Position numbers and translations under genes: made by a program. From Branchiostoma belcheri (taxonomy: Eukaryota; Chordata; Leptocardii; Amphioxiformes; Branchiostomatidae): 64,000 nucleotides of DNA. Positions within the stretch are counted from its first letter, which is position 1; the number at the start of each line of letters is the position of its first letter. Location: positions 1,707,837 through 1,771,836 of the forward strand of contig NW_017804187.1 of assembly GCF_001625305.1 (NCBI RefSeq). Reading direction: 5' to 3'. Shown in pieces: positions 1 through 11,400 of this stretch. The notes under the pieces are model-generated. The model saw nothing but the letters and a program-made list of their open reading frames with translations. It ran no database searches and was not told where the DNA came from.

Positions 1-1218
1 CGGTTCAGTCGGACCGGTTTAGACCGGAACAACATTCAAGAACCGAGTCCAAAAAACCGAAACGTGAAAACCGGATGACCGGACCTGATGTACATTTCTG
101 TAGATTGTACACACAACACACACATCTTAGATAATCTGGCCATGGCAGGTAAAAAAAAAATAACCCTGAATCATACTAGATCAGCCTAAATCCATGTTTA
201 TGCGTTCAAAAACAAGAAAAAAAATGTTTCCCGGTATTAATCTCTTGAAACACGGCGCTGAATATTGGCGCAAAAACATTTCGTGCACGGCGAGCCCTCC
301 CCCATTGTGACGCAATCCCGCGTCACGTGTCGGCATTTCGCATCTCTGATTGGTTGTTGCGCCCGCTGCTGGCAGCGTAGGGAGCGAGGCGGCAGACTTG
401 AGCGAGCCGACGCGCATGTAAACAACTTTTCTTTGTTCGATATCGGCGCTAAAATTCTATTTTGCACAACCACACATCGATATTCTAGTGAAGAAATGTA
501 TAGTTTCAAGAATCTTTGGGGAAAATATATGCTTCTATGCGGATTTTTAGCGTTTTCGACGTGATTTTGTCGTCACTTAACCCGGAAGTGTGGACCGCGG
601 CGTGGCTAAATTTTTAACGTATTTTACCCTGCGTTTTACCAATCAAAACAATAAACAACCCCCGCTAAGAGAACCCTGTAAGATTTTAGATCGCAGCAAT
701 TAAGTATCTGATCAAATTATTTGTGGATGTACTGGCATTTCAGCCGTATTATTCATCGGGAAAAGCGGCCTCATGCACGGCCGTGTCGTGTACACGAAGA
801 AATTGTGTCTCGCTTGCCAAAATATGATATACTATACTACTGTACAATAATCAGGTCCGGTTCAGGTCCGGACCTGGACCTGATCCTCTGAACCTGATCC
901 GGACCTGGACCTGAATTTTCTATACCGGTACCCACCCCTAAATATGTATATGCTAAGAATGTCTCCACTTCTAAGTGACTGATTAATTTGTTGTGTGCCC
1001 AATGACAACGACTTTTCGGAATATTCACACTCACACTCACTGCACGGCTTAACGTCCGTTGTTCCCCGTCATGCAAGGGTTGGACGTCGTGGGGTGTCGT
1101 TTAGGTCTAATACTAAGTAATAGACAGTAGTTTTTTGGCTCTGGCTTTTAATTGCTGAGCAAAACCAAACTGTCGCAAAGTTTTGACAATTTTTTTCTCT
1201 CTGTTTCTGACCCTCCAG
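1..1218. other. FARSA intron / upstream DNA, no exon recognised
   Basis: No coding exon can be supported here. Because the first FARSA exon seen (1219) corresponds to about the middle of the protein, this stretch is inferred to be intron. It holds a short palindromic cluster of GGTCC/GGACC words at 853-930, echoed by similar words at 1-80, and a moderately GC-rich patch at 290-420 with a CACGTG E-box. The small open frames across 181-564 overlap on both strands and show no family resemblance. Confidence 0.5.
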
Positions 1219-1334
1219 GTTCACAGAGATGAAGACCAATAACTACATCGAGAGCTCCTTCTGGAACTTTGACACTTTATTTGTGCCCCAGCAACACCCG
1301 GCAAGAGATGAGCACGACACTTTCTTCATAAAAG
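1219..1334 (+). CDS. FARSA: FARSA exon ([18 protein letters not shown]...)
   Basis: The acceptor is CCTCCAG before 1219 and the donor GTACAT is at 1335. The exon enters one base before a codon boundary and leaves one base of an Asp codon. It covers the conserved segment around [13 protein letters not shown] and [13 protein letters not shown]. Confidence 0.95.
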
Positions 1335-4300
1335 GTACATATAGAATACAACACTGTGTATTTCATATCATCCGAGGTACCAGCTTTTAGTTTGAGTTTT
1401 GAGTTTTATTTAGATCCACAATCAGCCTTGTAAGAGGCCATTCTTCTTGTGGTCTACACATTACATTCATGTATACATATTACAATTGAAGAGAAACGTA
1501 CAAAGACATACAAAGTTAACAGTATCAAGCAGAAGAAAGAGAGTCGGTGAATTATTTGTTCGTCATAATGATAAATTTGCAGTTCAGAAGTGACCATGAA
1601 AACTGCTACAGTAACTATAGAAGTATCGTGAATATAAAGTGATTTACAGTATGTCATACACACCCAAGAAAACATGCCTTTCAATGCGAAAAGAGACAAA
1701 ATTTGGTGTCCCTTAGTAAGTCAAAGTTTATGACTTATTTTGTATGTCTAGTTTGTAATTGACCACACTATACTTAGCTTTTCGTTAAGTCAATGAAGTT
1801 TGTATGTATTTCTGTTGCAGACCCAATGTATGCCCAGGGTTTCCCAGAGGAATATATGGACAAAGTGAAGACAGTTCACTCACAAGGAGGCTTCGGATCT
1901 CAAGGGTGAGTTTCATCATTTGTGAGCCTCCTGGCAGCTTTCCTAGGTACTGCAGCAGAACTTTAAGCACTTATTTACCACGTGTTTTGACCCGTTCACT
2001 GCGTATCAATGGCTAGGTGGCATGGTCCTTGATATGTACAAAATGTAGTAGCAGGACTTGGATTGTGATTTTGATACAATGTATGTGGGTATGTGTTTTA
2101 ACCCTGAAGATGAGCCTTGTCTGTGGTCCTCCTAGCAGCTTTCCAGGATACTGCAGCAAAGTGTCCATGCTGATGGACTGTGAACACTTACCTTTTGAAC
2201 AAAAAATATTAGCCAGACAAGCTAGAAATAGGATAGAATGCTAGAACCAACAGGATAAGGCGATTCTTATTTTAATAGTTTTTAGCATGTATTTTAATAG
2301 CATGCAGCATAAGACCTTGTAGGTATTATAATGTAAATGCATTATAACATACAAGCAGCAAAGTGTCCAAGTGTTGACCGTCATGTTTGCCTGTGTTTTT
2401 GCCTGTTGTCAGGTACCAGTACGAGTGGAAACGGGAGGAGGCCCAGAAAAACGTTCTGCGGACTCACACCACGGCCGTCAGCGCTCGCATGCTGTACCAA
2501 CTAGCTCAGCAGCAGAAGGTATATTTATTAATTAATCATTTAATTGGTTTATTACTTAATTTATTTATTTATTCAAGTAGAGAATGTCAGAAGATAGCTC
2601 TTGTCAGAAGATGATGGATGCCATCTGAAAGCTTCTATACTTTGATATTTGTAAGTCGTGTGTATCACTTAAAATCCTTCCTGTTATTAAACAAAGAGCA
2701 AATTTGATTATGGACCTCCTAGCAGCTTTCAACGGAACTGCAGCAGACCTTTCTGATTTCACATCTTGTTTCATTCCGTCCAGGATGGCTTCAAACCCGT
2801 GAAACTGTTCTCGATCGACCTAGCAGCTGTTTATGGAACTGCAGTAGATCTCACAGTTTTCTCATCATCTTCTCATAAGTCATCTGTGTCAGTTCATGAG
2901 TAGCCTTCATAACATTAGTCTTATATTTCCTGTCCAGGATGGGTTCAAACCGGTGAAGCTGTTCTCGATCGACCGTGTGTTCCGGAATGAGACGCTGGAC
3001 GCCACCCACCTGGCCGAGTTTAACCAGATCGAGGGCGTCGTCGCGGACTACAACCTGACCTTGGGTGACCTCATGGGAGTCCTACACGCCTTCTTTAAGA
3101 AACTTGGTAGGTCAGAAGCCGTGCGTTGCATGTGGGACTCTCCAATGCTAATCTGGGCTTTTATGTTTTCCTTTCTCAAATGTTTTGGAGATCTTGCAAC
3201 ATTCAAATCCACAGTGAACACCAGTAATTATGTTTACCGTCTCTTTTTTGCTCTGTTTCTTCTTCTCTAAACACATATATTTAAGTTAATGACCTGGACC
3301 AGACGTCTGTCACCATGGTAACTGGTGATGTAGCAAACACCCTGTGTTGTTGGGTTACCTTAAAGTTAGTGTCTAGTTAACAGATATTTGTCTTCCCCAG
3401 GAATTGAGAAGCTGCGTTTCAAGCCTGCCTACAATCCCTACACAGAGCCAAGTATGGAGGTGTTCAGCTATCATGAAGGTGAGTTATATTTCAGCATTTC
3501 GAGCATTACTTTGCACAGAGTGAACACTCCCTGAACTTAGATGCCAAATCATAGAGAAAATAAATAGAGCCATTCGGTAATAAGCAGAGATTTCACAAAA
3601 TACGTACAAACACTTGTACATGCAATGGAGTCATGATGAGATAAACACTAAACTTTCTCTGCCAACACTGGAATGAATTGGAACTTACCCCAAATTCAAC
3701 ACAGATAAACTTTTACGCTATGCAATGGAGTCGTTCACTTCTACCTTTGTTGTTGCCCCTGTGTTGCCAGGTCTGCAGAAGTGGGTGGAGGTGGGGAACT
3801 CTGGAGTGTTCCGTCCTGAGATGCTCCTGCCGATGGGGTTACCTGAGGACATCTCTGTCATAGCCTGGGGACTGTCACTAGAGAGGTACGTTATACTATG
3901 TTCTGTTCAAAAGATAAAGGTAAATGTTAGTTCCACAGCCTTTTTCAGGCTGTAGGGGCAGTGAGTTTTATTTATTTATTTATTTTTTTTTTTTATTGTC
4001 CAAACAGTACCCATGCAGTCGCAGCCTTACGGCTGAATTGATGCAGGGTATCACATAATAATCAATACAAATCACAACAATTACGACATTCAAATAATAC
4101 AAATGATAGACACAGTCGCAAGGGTCTGTGTGGCTGCCATTCGGCGCCACAAGGTGACCTCAATACGACTTTCCCCAACCGAAGTTAGGTACCCATTCAC
4201 ACCTGGGTGGAGTGAGGAAATTCGTGTAAAGTGCCTTTCCTAAGGGCACAACGTCGGGGCGCATGTTCAGACATGTACCGGGTACGACTCGGAATCGAAC

Positions 4301-4611
4301 CCGGGTCTCCCGGTTCACAGTCGATTGTTCTAACCACTACACCACCCGACGCCACGTTTTATTTCTACTTTGTCTAGGGCACAGTGTTGGAAGGCAGAAC
4401 CCTGCCCTCTCTGATATGTCAGAACTGTAAAAGCAGCTAGACTTGGTATATGTAAAGAGCTTTTGTTCTAACCTGTTCTGTTGTTCTTCTCCACTTTTTC
4501 AGACCCACAATGATCAAGTATGGCATAGACAACATCCGTGAGTTAGTCGGGCACAAGATCAACCTACAAATGGTTTATGACAACCCCATTTGCCAGTTGA
4601 CTCAGTCCTGA
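1219..4611 (+). CDS. FARSA: Phenylalanyl-tRNA synthetase alpha subunit, C-terminal half (7 exons)
   Basis: This is the catalytic subunit of the cytosolic alpha2-beta2 enzyme that charges tRNA-Phe. Exons: 1219-1334, 1821-1905, 2413-2518, 2938-3106, 3401-3478, 3771-3885, 4503-4611 (stop TGA 4609-4611). All junctions are GT/AG and phases are continuous, giving about 258 residues, roughly the C-terminal half of the ~508-residue human protein. Visible class II synthetase signatures are motif 2 ([20 protein letters not shown]) in the fourth exon and motif 3 ([15 protein letters not shown]), split by the last intron. [43 protein letters not shown] and [18 protein letters not shown] are nearly identical to human FARSA as I remember it. 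The protein ends soon after NLQMVYDNP with a short divergent tail, as in the family. The start codon is outside the window. Confidence 0.97.
1821..1905 (+). CDS. FARSA: FARSA exon ([12 protein letters not shown]...GFGSQG)
   Basis: The acceptor TGTTGCAG ends at 1820 and the donor GTGAG begins at 1906. It encodes the [20 protein letters not shown] stretch; phase joins both neighbours exactly. Confidence 0.95.
2413..2518 (+). CDS. FARSA: FARSA exon ([20 protein letters not shown]...)
   Basis: Acceptor GTTGTCAG ends at 2412; donor GTATAT starts at 2519. Encodes the [20 protein letters not shown] segment (RTHTT is a family landmark). Ends on a codon boundary. Confidence 0.95.
2782..2819 (+). pseudogene. 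Partial copy of the next FARSA exon, with acceptor site
   Basis: A CAG acceptor plus 36 bases reproduces the first 12 codons ([12 protein letters not shown]) of the exon at 2938. The three differences (GGC/GGG, CCC/CCG, AAA/AAG) are all synonymous. After the Asp codon the sequence switches to the intronic CTAGCAGCT repeat, so the fragment has no donor and cannot act as a whole exon. The switch occurs at a shared GACC. Confidence 0.9.
2938..3106 (+). CDS. FARSA: FARSA exon with class II motif 2
   Basis: Acceptor CTGTCCAG ends at 2937; donor GTAGGT begins at 3107. Encodes [20 protein letters not shown] through [13 protein letters not shown], including the motif 2 Arg and Glu (FRNE) that contact ATP and the tRNA acceptor end in class II synthetases. 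Confidence 0.97.
3286..3360 (+). repeat. Dispersed 'ACCATGGTAAC' repeat, copy 1
   Basis: Contains AATGACCTGGACCAGACG, then CACCATGGTAACTGGTG and TTGGGTTACC. Longer copies of the same element occur at 14788-14905 and 23083-23210. It is non-coding and its origin is unknown. Confidence 0.6.
3401..3478 (+). CDS. FARSA: FARSA exon ([20 protein letters not shown]...)
   Basis: Acceptor CCCCAG ends at 3400; donor GTGAGT begins at 3479. Encodes [23 protein letters not shown], part of the phenylalanine and ATP pocket region. Confidence 0.96.
3771..3885 (+). CDS. FARSA: FARSA exon ([20 protein letters not shown]...)
   Basis: Acceptor TTGCCAG ends at 3770; donor GTACGT begins at 3886. Encodes [19 protein letters not shown] and the first half of motif 3 (WGLSLER), ending two bases into the Arg codon. 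Confidence 0.96.
3966..4352 (-). mobile_element. tRNA-derived SINE in FARSA intron
   Basis: Read on the minus strand, the head has a pol III box A-like GTGGTGTAGTGGTTAGAAC and a box B-like GGGTTCGATTCCGAG. A conserved middle follows (complement of GTGCCTTTCCTAAGGGCACAA), and the far end is the T-rich tract at 3966-3996 (A-rich tail). It is a retroposed SINE, not a tRNA gene: the anticodon arm and acceptor stem do not form a complete cloverleaf. Confidence 0.85.
4503..4611 (+). CDS. FARSA: FARSA last coding exon
   Basis: The acceptor TTTTTCAG ends at 4502. Completes motif 3 ([19 protein letters not shown]), then [17 protein letters not shown] and TGA at 4609-4611. Confidence 0.96.
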
Positions 4612-4738
4612 GGTACACAGCTCATGTAGTTACGTGTATGTGACTAAACCACAGTGTCACCATTCTGTGTAACACCCCTCCCACTGGTCAGGAGGCTTGA
4701 TAGCCAACACCTCTAAGTCTAAAGGGAGAATTTGGGAT

Positions 4739-4996
4739 ATCCTGTTCTATAGCACCCTACTCTGTAGAATGCTGTTCTATAAAATCCAGTTCTGTGGAAC
4801 CCTGTTCTATGGAACCCTAGCTGTTCTGTAGAACCTTGTTCTGTGGAACTCTGTTCTGTGAAATCAATCCTGTTCTATAGAACCCATTTCTATGGGACCC
4901 TGTTCTATAGAATCCAGTTCTGTGAAACCCTGTTCTATGGAACCCTACATGTAGCTGTTCTGTAGAAACCTGTTCTGTGGAACTTTGTTCTATGAT
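4739..4996 (+). repeat. 15-bp minisatellite in FARSA 3' region
   Basis: Degenerate tandem units of about 15 bp based on CCCTGTTCTGTGGAA and CCCTGTTCTATAGAA. It begins about 130 bp after the stop codon and so probably lies in the 3' UTR. The same unit forms a longer array at 8828-9148. The repetitive open frame it creates is an artefact of a period divisible by three. Confidence 0.85.
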
Positions 4997-5313
4997 CTGT
5001 GGAACCTGGGCAGTGAGAGGTTTTGTTACCCAGAATAACAAAGTTCTGTTGCACAGACTAACAAAGGATGGAGAATACTATGTGATGATTTATTATATTG
5101 ACTGTAAAACCATGTTATCTATGAAATAATATTGTTCAGGTCCTCGTATTTGAAGAAAGAAAACTTAAGACAGTGCAAAGAAAACTATACAGCATGAACA
5201 ACAGAAGTGAATCCTAAAATACCTTGTATAACATTACTGATATACAACTTTTAAGTTTTGTAATAGGTAAAGATGTCTTTGCACAAATAATGTCACATCT
5301 TTATCAGAAATGA

Positions 5314-5369
5314 AATAAAAAGGTGTACACTATACAGCGTAGTGCTGCCTGAAAATAATGTGAAATAAA
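5314..5369 (+). promoter_or_regulatory. Candidate FARSA polyadenylation signals
   Basis: Two AATAAA hexamers, at 5314-5319 and 5364-5369, lie about 700-760 bp after the stop codon and just before the MITE at 5455. They are the first canonical signals downstream of the stop that I noticed. Use of either is inferred. Confidence 0.45.
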
Positions 5370-5454
5370 AGTACATGTAATAAGACGTGATATTTATAAT
5401 TGGTTGGGACCAGTTAATGTTCTGTTACCTTATTAGATTATCACAACATCATAA

Positions 5455-5855
5455 GGCCATGTTGATTTGATTATATGGATGACATCCTCTGGGAACCCCA
5501 AAACTGATGCGAGCGTGCGAATAAAAAAAAAAGTTTTGCAAAAAAAAAAGTTGCTTTAATTATGAAATCTACGTGGTCATGAAGGTTGAACAAAGGCCAC
5601 AGAGTATCGTTTGGCGAATAATCTACTCTTCAAATTCATTTCTTTACATTTTCGTCTTTTTTTGTTTGATTTTGGCATTCTACGACATTGGTATCGTTTT
5701 CAAATATTTTTTTGCAACTTACGGGTATAAATTTTATTCATTTTGCAACTGTTTTGTATGATTTACAGTATGGTTGAAAACTTTTTTTTTTTTTGGAAAC
5801 GGCCGAAAATTCATGCGCGCGCGGATGTCATCCATATAATCAAATCAACATGGCC
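5455..5855. mobile_element. 401-bp foldback MITE, TAA target duplication (family D)
   Basis: Left end GGCCATGTTGATTTGATTAT is matched inverted at the right end, and the similarity extends inward past GGATGTCATCC for more than 30 bp. The element is flanked by TAA at 5452-5454 and 5856-5858. A 3-bp TWA duplication with long terminal inverted repeats points to a PIF/Harbinger-type non-autonomous element. Related copies are at 55264-55660 and 62586-62991, with a fragment at 53800-53915. Confidence 0.85.
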
Positions 5856-6065
5856 TAATTGGAAAAAATTGTTTTTGATTTTAAGTAGCATTGGGTGAGG
5901 TCAATTAAATATCTGTTGAAGCCATTAAAAAGGAATGAACCATTCTCAAGTGTTCCTTCATCTAACATGGAGAATGTCAGTGTGGTTAAGTGATCTCAAT
6001 CCAGTTTAGCTCACTGAAGAGCTAATCTCCCACTGGTCATGACAGATGCTATGTACAGTATTTAC

Positions 6066-6256
6066 GGGTTCATTGTACCGGGAAAATTCCCCTAGCTCTT
6101 TTCAACATAGTCAAGCACAGTGGACCACAGCATAACATCCCATCCTAAGGACTGCGACCCTCTCCATTAGCATGTATGTCAGGTGAGCCGGGATTCAAAC
6201 TCCCAACCTTTTGGTCCAGAGGCAGGGTCACTAACCACTGGACTACGCAAACTACA
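6066..6256 (-). mobile_element. tRNA-derived SINE, second type
   Basis: On the minus strand the head reads AGTCCAGTGGTTAGTGAC (box A-like) and later GGAGTTTGAATCCCGGCT (box B-like), followed by a non-tRNA body. It lies between the two convergent genes. Confidence 0.7.
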
Positions 6257-8357
6257 CACGTGTGGTATACTACCATTAAACCATCTTCTACTACTCAAGA
6301 AAAAAAACACACACACGGCTGACTATATTAGAATAAAGACAGTGTTTATTGTGTGAATTTTGATGTGGCAATCAGAATTCAACATTTTTACAACAAAATC
6401 TGTAATTGTAAGGTGCTTGGAGGTCTGTAAAAGAATAGATGCTTCGTTCACACATACACACATTATGTCATACATGTGCCAGAATTGCTGATAGATGTAT
6501 ATTGGTTTCTTTAATACATGTACAAAAATGAATCACTGACAAAGCCATTTAGTCATTCCATTGAAGTCTTTCCACAATTCTGCATTCATAAACATTTTTT
6601 TTTCTTATAATTCAACAACACAATTTGTTCAGTGCTCACACATAACACACATGTACAACACTTACACACCAACCATCAGTACAGGTACATACAATTTGTT
6701 CCAGGTCATACCATGCCTTGAATTGTACAGGCCTTTTTTACCAGACCAAACCTGGTTGGCATTCAAAACAGCCAGTCAACTAATGAGAGAGTGGACAAAA
6801 CTTGGCCAAATGTTTGTGTGTCTACATTTTTGTTTTGCATTTCTTCATTTTTGTTCAACATGTCTACATCATTGTTTAGTATTTCTATATTTTTGTTTCA
6901 AATTTTCTAAGTTTTTTTCTTGGCATATCTACATTTTAAACAATGTTGGCAGAGTCATTGGATCAGTCTATTGTTTTTACTGTCATGTACATACATTATT
7001 GTGGTAGCAGTGGCTTGATATATTCAGTAGTTCCTATAAAAGATTTGTGGCAGATTCTAAGATATGCTTGTATATGGCCATAACCTCGATATGGTTTTCT
7101 GTGTCTATTTAAAAACTACCTTGTCTGCTTTCAGTTATTGCTTTTAAAAGGCTTTTGCCAATTTATGATCAAATTATTATTCAATCTCAATTTCATTGAA
7201 ATTATGTACATCTTTGAAAAAAAACATTGGGGTCTGTGACACATACAGAAAATATAGCAGCTGTGCAAAGTATCATGTCTAACCCCAAGTTCTGTTGAAA
7301 ATACACATCCACGTCACAAAAAATAATTCTTTTTACATTCAAATGATTCCTGCTCAATATAGTACTACCTAAGTAATCACTGAATCAACTGTCAGTACTC
7401 AAACAAACTCACAATAATTTTGTAGTATCAAAAGGATGGTGATGTTACAATATACCCTGCTGGTGTGGGCATGGCCACTTTTGTTGTATCGTCACAAAAT
7501 GACAGTATTTTTACAGTCATATGTCTATGTATGGAAAAAATTATGACAGCTCTGAGATCTTTGGTGGTTGGTTTGGTCACAGCATGCTTAACCCTTGTCC
7601 TGCTGGCATTTTAACACAATATTTTTCAATAATTTCATGTCTTAATTAGGTCATAGACCCTGACTTTTTTTGCCCTGCGGTGGCATAGTTACTTCCGCAT
7701 TCGTTGAATTTTGCTGTGGTCTGATGCGTTGCACAAGAAATACACCCAAATTGTACCTATAACGTTACAGAGTACTATTATATAGATGATACTGAATGTG
7801 CAAAACAGCAATTGTTAGGCTCCGCAGGACAAGGGTTTCAAATGTTATGACATCAAAATCGTGGGACATTTTTACTGACGACTTACAACAGACGTGACCA
7901 CGCCATAAGGAAGCAGCATTCAGTGCAGTTGCAGTGTTAGATGTGGGCTCTCCCCAACTGTACATTTTTGTGTGTCTTCTCAATTTGACAAGGCAAACTC
8001 TGACACTGGCCCTCTCGATTTTGACTCTCAATTTTGATATTGAGTGCCAAAGTCACTACCATTTTGTTCTAGAGGGGTCTGGGGTATGATCCCCCAAGAA
8101 ATTTTGAATGTAAACCCTCTAAAATTGTCTAAAAAGAGCAAAATTTCAAATGAAATTTTTAAAAAGTTTTGGAGGCCAGTCCTGATGAAAACACAGAAGT
8201 CTTGATACCATTAAAGAAGTTAATTGCCAATGGTTAAAATTCTTGGTTAAAATGTTTCCCTCTTAAGCAGCAATACTCCATCCTGAGACACACGTATACG
8301 TTGGAGAGAGCCTTGGTTGGATGTTTGTTCACAAGTCTGAGCCCGTGTCCTGGGGTT
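6257..8357. other. AT-rich spacer, possibly 3' UTR of the coiled-coil gene
   Basis: No coding exon or recognisable repeat stands out. On the minus strand an AATAAA signal occurs at 6345-6350, which would give the coiled-coil gene a 3' UTR of about 2 kb. The 148-residue plus-strand frame at 6561-7007 has low-complexity Phe/Cys/His composition typical of AT-rich non-coding DNA, so it is not called. Confidence 0.4.
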
Positions 8358-8438
8358 TTAACCGAACGATGTGAGAGTGTGTCCCTGGTCGAGGTAACCG
8401 TCGGTGCGCATACCAATCCTCTGTAGTCTCATGTGTTC
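8358..8438 (-). CDS. Coiled-coil gene, last coding exon
   Basis: Acceptor TTATGACAG precedes 8438. Encodes EHMRLQRIGMRTDGYLDQGH then TLTSFG and TAA at 8358-8360. The Gly-Tyr-Leu-Asp tail breaks the coiled coil. Confidence 0.8.
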   Translation of the reverse strand, partial: EHMRLQRIGMRTDGYLDQGHTLTSFG

Positions 8439-11400
8439 CTGTCATAATAGAGTAACAACAACCAAGTTAGAAACTGCAGCTTAATTAATTGTAACTTTTT
8501 GCCGCTAACTAACTGCTCTGCTTATTATTACTCAAACACACTCATATAAATTATGAGACCCTCCAACATACATTTAAGTTAGTCCCAACACCACAGGGTG
8601 TCTGCTGCAGTACAATTGATACAAACAAATAAATAACAAACAAACAAACGACACCTACCCTTTCTTCCTCTCCCATGACGTACTTGTCTTCACGTAGCCT
8701 CTCTCGCAGTTTCACTATATTTTCATACATCGTCTCTCTGTCTACCGTGGTCTGTGGAGAGATAAGAGATCAAACAACATTTTTAAAACCATAGCTGCTT
8801 TATGGAATGTGAAAAATGATAATCAGAAATGTTCTATGGAGCCCTGTTCTGTAGAACACTGTTTTGTGGAGCCCTGTTCTGTGGAACCCTGTTCTGCGGA
8901 ACACTGTTCTGTGGAACCCTGTTCTGCAGAACACTGTTCTGTGGAACCCTGTTCTATAGAACCTTGTTCTGTGGAGTCCTGTTCTATAGAACCCTGTTCT
9001 GTGGAACCCTGTTCTGTGGAACCCTGTTCTGTAGAACCCAGTTCTGTGGAACCCTGTTCTATAGAACCTTGTTCTGTGGAGTCCTGTTCTATAGAACCCT
9101 GTTCTATGGAACCATGTTCTGTAGAACCCTGTTCTGTAGAACAGAGTCACTCTTACAGGTTTGTCGCATACCTTCATAAGTTGTGCCTTTTCGCGCTGCA
9201 GCTTGTACTCCAGCTCCTTCTCCTTCTGCAGACTGTCTGCCATCTGCTCCCGGATCGTGCTGCTGTTCTTCTTCTTCAGCTTACTCAGCTGATCCTGCAT
9301 CTTCTTCACCACCTGTTAAAATGTTAATTAAAATGACAATGTTAAAATTTCTCCTTACTTTTTACCCTGCATAAATATTTTGTTTTTACATTCTGTATCA
9401 TAGACACGGTAGATTCTGAACTAAACTGTAACACACGCACAAACGTGACTGCCCCAGAAACATGTTTAACTTCTGATTGTGAGGATTCTATTCTATAATG
9501 TATTAGTGATGTATATACTAGTAATGGAATTTTTAACACTAACGGCAACTTTGTAATCAATGATGCATTTCAGGTAATATTGTCATTGATAATAATTAAT
9601 CTGAATCTGACCTGTTCCTGCTTGGTCCTCGAGTACTCTGACTGCCGCACCTTCTCATACATGCTGTGTTCCTGCTGCTGCGCCTTGCCTACAGCTCTCT
9701 GGAAATCAGGAACAAGGCTGTTAGCACCGGTAATTACAGTAAACTTTGCTGCACAGCAATTGTACAAGGTAACGTTACATGTACAATGGATCGCATCAAG
9801 CTTATAACCCTTTCCTACCACTCTCTGAACATAAAGAGCAAGACTGTTAAGCAATTACAACTGCAATGCAATATTGCAAGGTGCAAATGTAACAACAAAC
9901 ATACTATGAGACTTATTCACCTCACAAAAGACTGTGGCATTAAAGCATTTTTTGACCCAGAGATATTGTCCTGTTGTATCAAATGCATAGGGTTGTTAGT
10001 CATTACTGTACAGTGCATGTGGTGTATAGGCTGATGCCCATCTCCATTGTGTGGAGAAACAACATATTTGCTGTAACTGTACCTTGAAGTGCTTCATCTT
10101 GTCCTCGTGTTTGCGTCTTCGATCATCGTCGACCCTCATCAGGTACCGCTCCTCCCACTCATTCAGCTTCTCGTGACGCTCGACCGCCTTGGTGCGCACC
10201 AGAGCATTTAGACGCTGCTGCTTCCGAAGGCTGTGTGCCTGGGAGGGACAGATGGTATGTGGCCTCGTGGTTATGAACAGACCTATGTTCCAAAAGCTCA
10301 GGGTGTTCCAAAAAATCCAATGTTCCGAAAACCTGACCGAGTGTGTGTTAAAAAATCTTTAAAAAACTCTCTATATTCCCCAAACCCCCATGTTCTGAAA
10401 AGGCGTGTTCCAAAACGTTATGTTCCGAAAATCCTTGTGTTTTGAAAACCCTTGTGTCCAAAAACCACTATGTTCTTAAAACCCAATGTTTGCCTCCACC
10501 CATATGTTTTAAAAAAGATTCAATGTGTTCTATTGGTTGATCTGCTTGCTGAAGATCAATGGATGTTATCACCTCTTAGTGAACTTAAAACTCTTGGACT
10601 GTGCTTAGGGGAAGAAATCAAGTGTGATTGCTACTCTCCTATCATCATCATCATATCTACTCTCCTATTAAATGTTACAAGTCAGAACAAGAACAGACAA
10701 GAACAAGTATGACAGTACTGTACAAAATTAAATCCACGTACCTGCAGTTTCTGGTCGATCTGCTTGCTGCGCAGGTCCAGGTCTGCCTGCTGCGCCTCCT
10801 CCTGCAGTTTCCTCTGCACGTCTGCGTTCTTCTCCAGAAGGTTCAGAGAGTCTCGCAGCCGACGCGCCTCTGAAATGTCAAACATTTTTAACTCGTCAAA
10901 TTTGGCAGTTTATAACAATTATCATTAGAAATCCATGAACCAATTACTAGTTGTAATTTACCAACTCATGCTACATGTATACTCTCACTGTTATATACTA
11001 TTCTTGTTTGTTTAGTGCTATTTGCAATGACTAATAGTATAGAACAATTAAACTGTTTTTGAAAAGTCTTGTGAGTCCAATTTTTTGTAGTTTTAGAACA
11101 GTTCAGTTGTCATATAATGTCAAACTTATCCTTGCTTTCACTCTCAAAACAAGCATAGATCAGTAATTTTATTTATTTTTAGTCCTGTAATACTTAGTAC
11201 TAGAAAAATGGGTTTCTTGAATCACAACATATATAGCATTTGCCTGGCCAACATCTTAATTTTGATGCAATAATGAAAATGGAAATGAGATTTTTTAAAC
11301 ATACCGTCACGTGCTCTTTCCTGCAGGTGTGAGCGTGTGGTGTTCAGCTCGGCACTCAGGAGTCTCTTTCCTGTCTCAAACCTACGAGTCCCGCCTTCTG

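Larger units (their letters stand above)
1924..2853 (+). repeat. Intronic ~38-bp dispersed repeat, four copies
   Basis: Four related segments lie in consecutive FARSA introns at about 1924-1961, 2126-2161, 2713-2750 and 2816-2853. Shared form: CCTCCTAGCAGCTTTC, a few variable bases, then ACTGCAGCAGA. A further relative occurs at 18627-18660, outside the gene. The fourth copy is fused directly to a partial exon copy. Confidence 0.7.

Noticed and set aside
4290..4350. Possible tRNA genes (box A and B sequences here and at 6190, 32470, 32830, 38410)
   Set aside because: Box B and box A are present but complete cloverleaf arms are not, and SINE bodies with A-rich tails follow. These are tRNA-derived SINEs.
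8809..9327. Long open frames of repeated Cys-Ser-Val-Glu-Pro or Thr-Gly-Phe-His-Arg type
   Set aside because: They come from a 15-bp minisatellite, whose period is a multiple of three. The real exon (9172-9312) is only the non-repetitive end on the minus strand.
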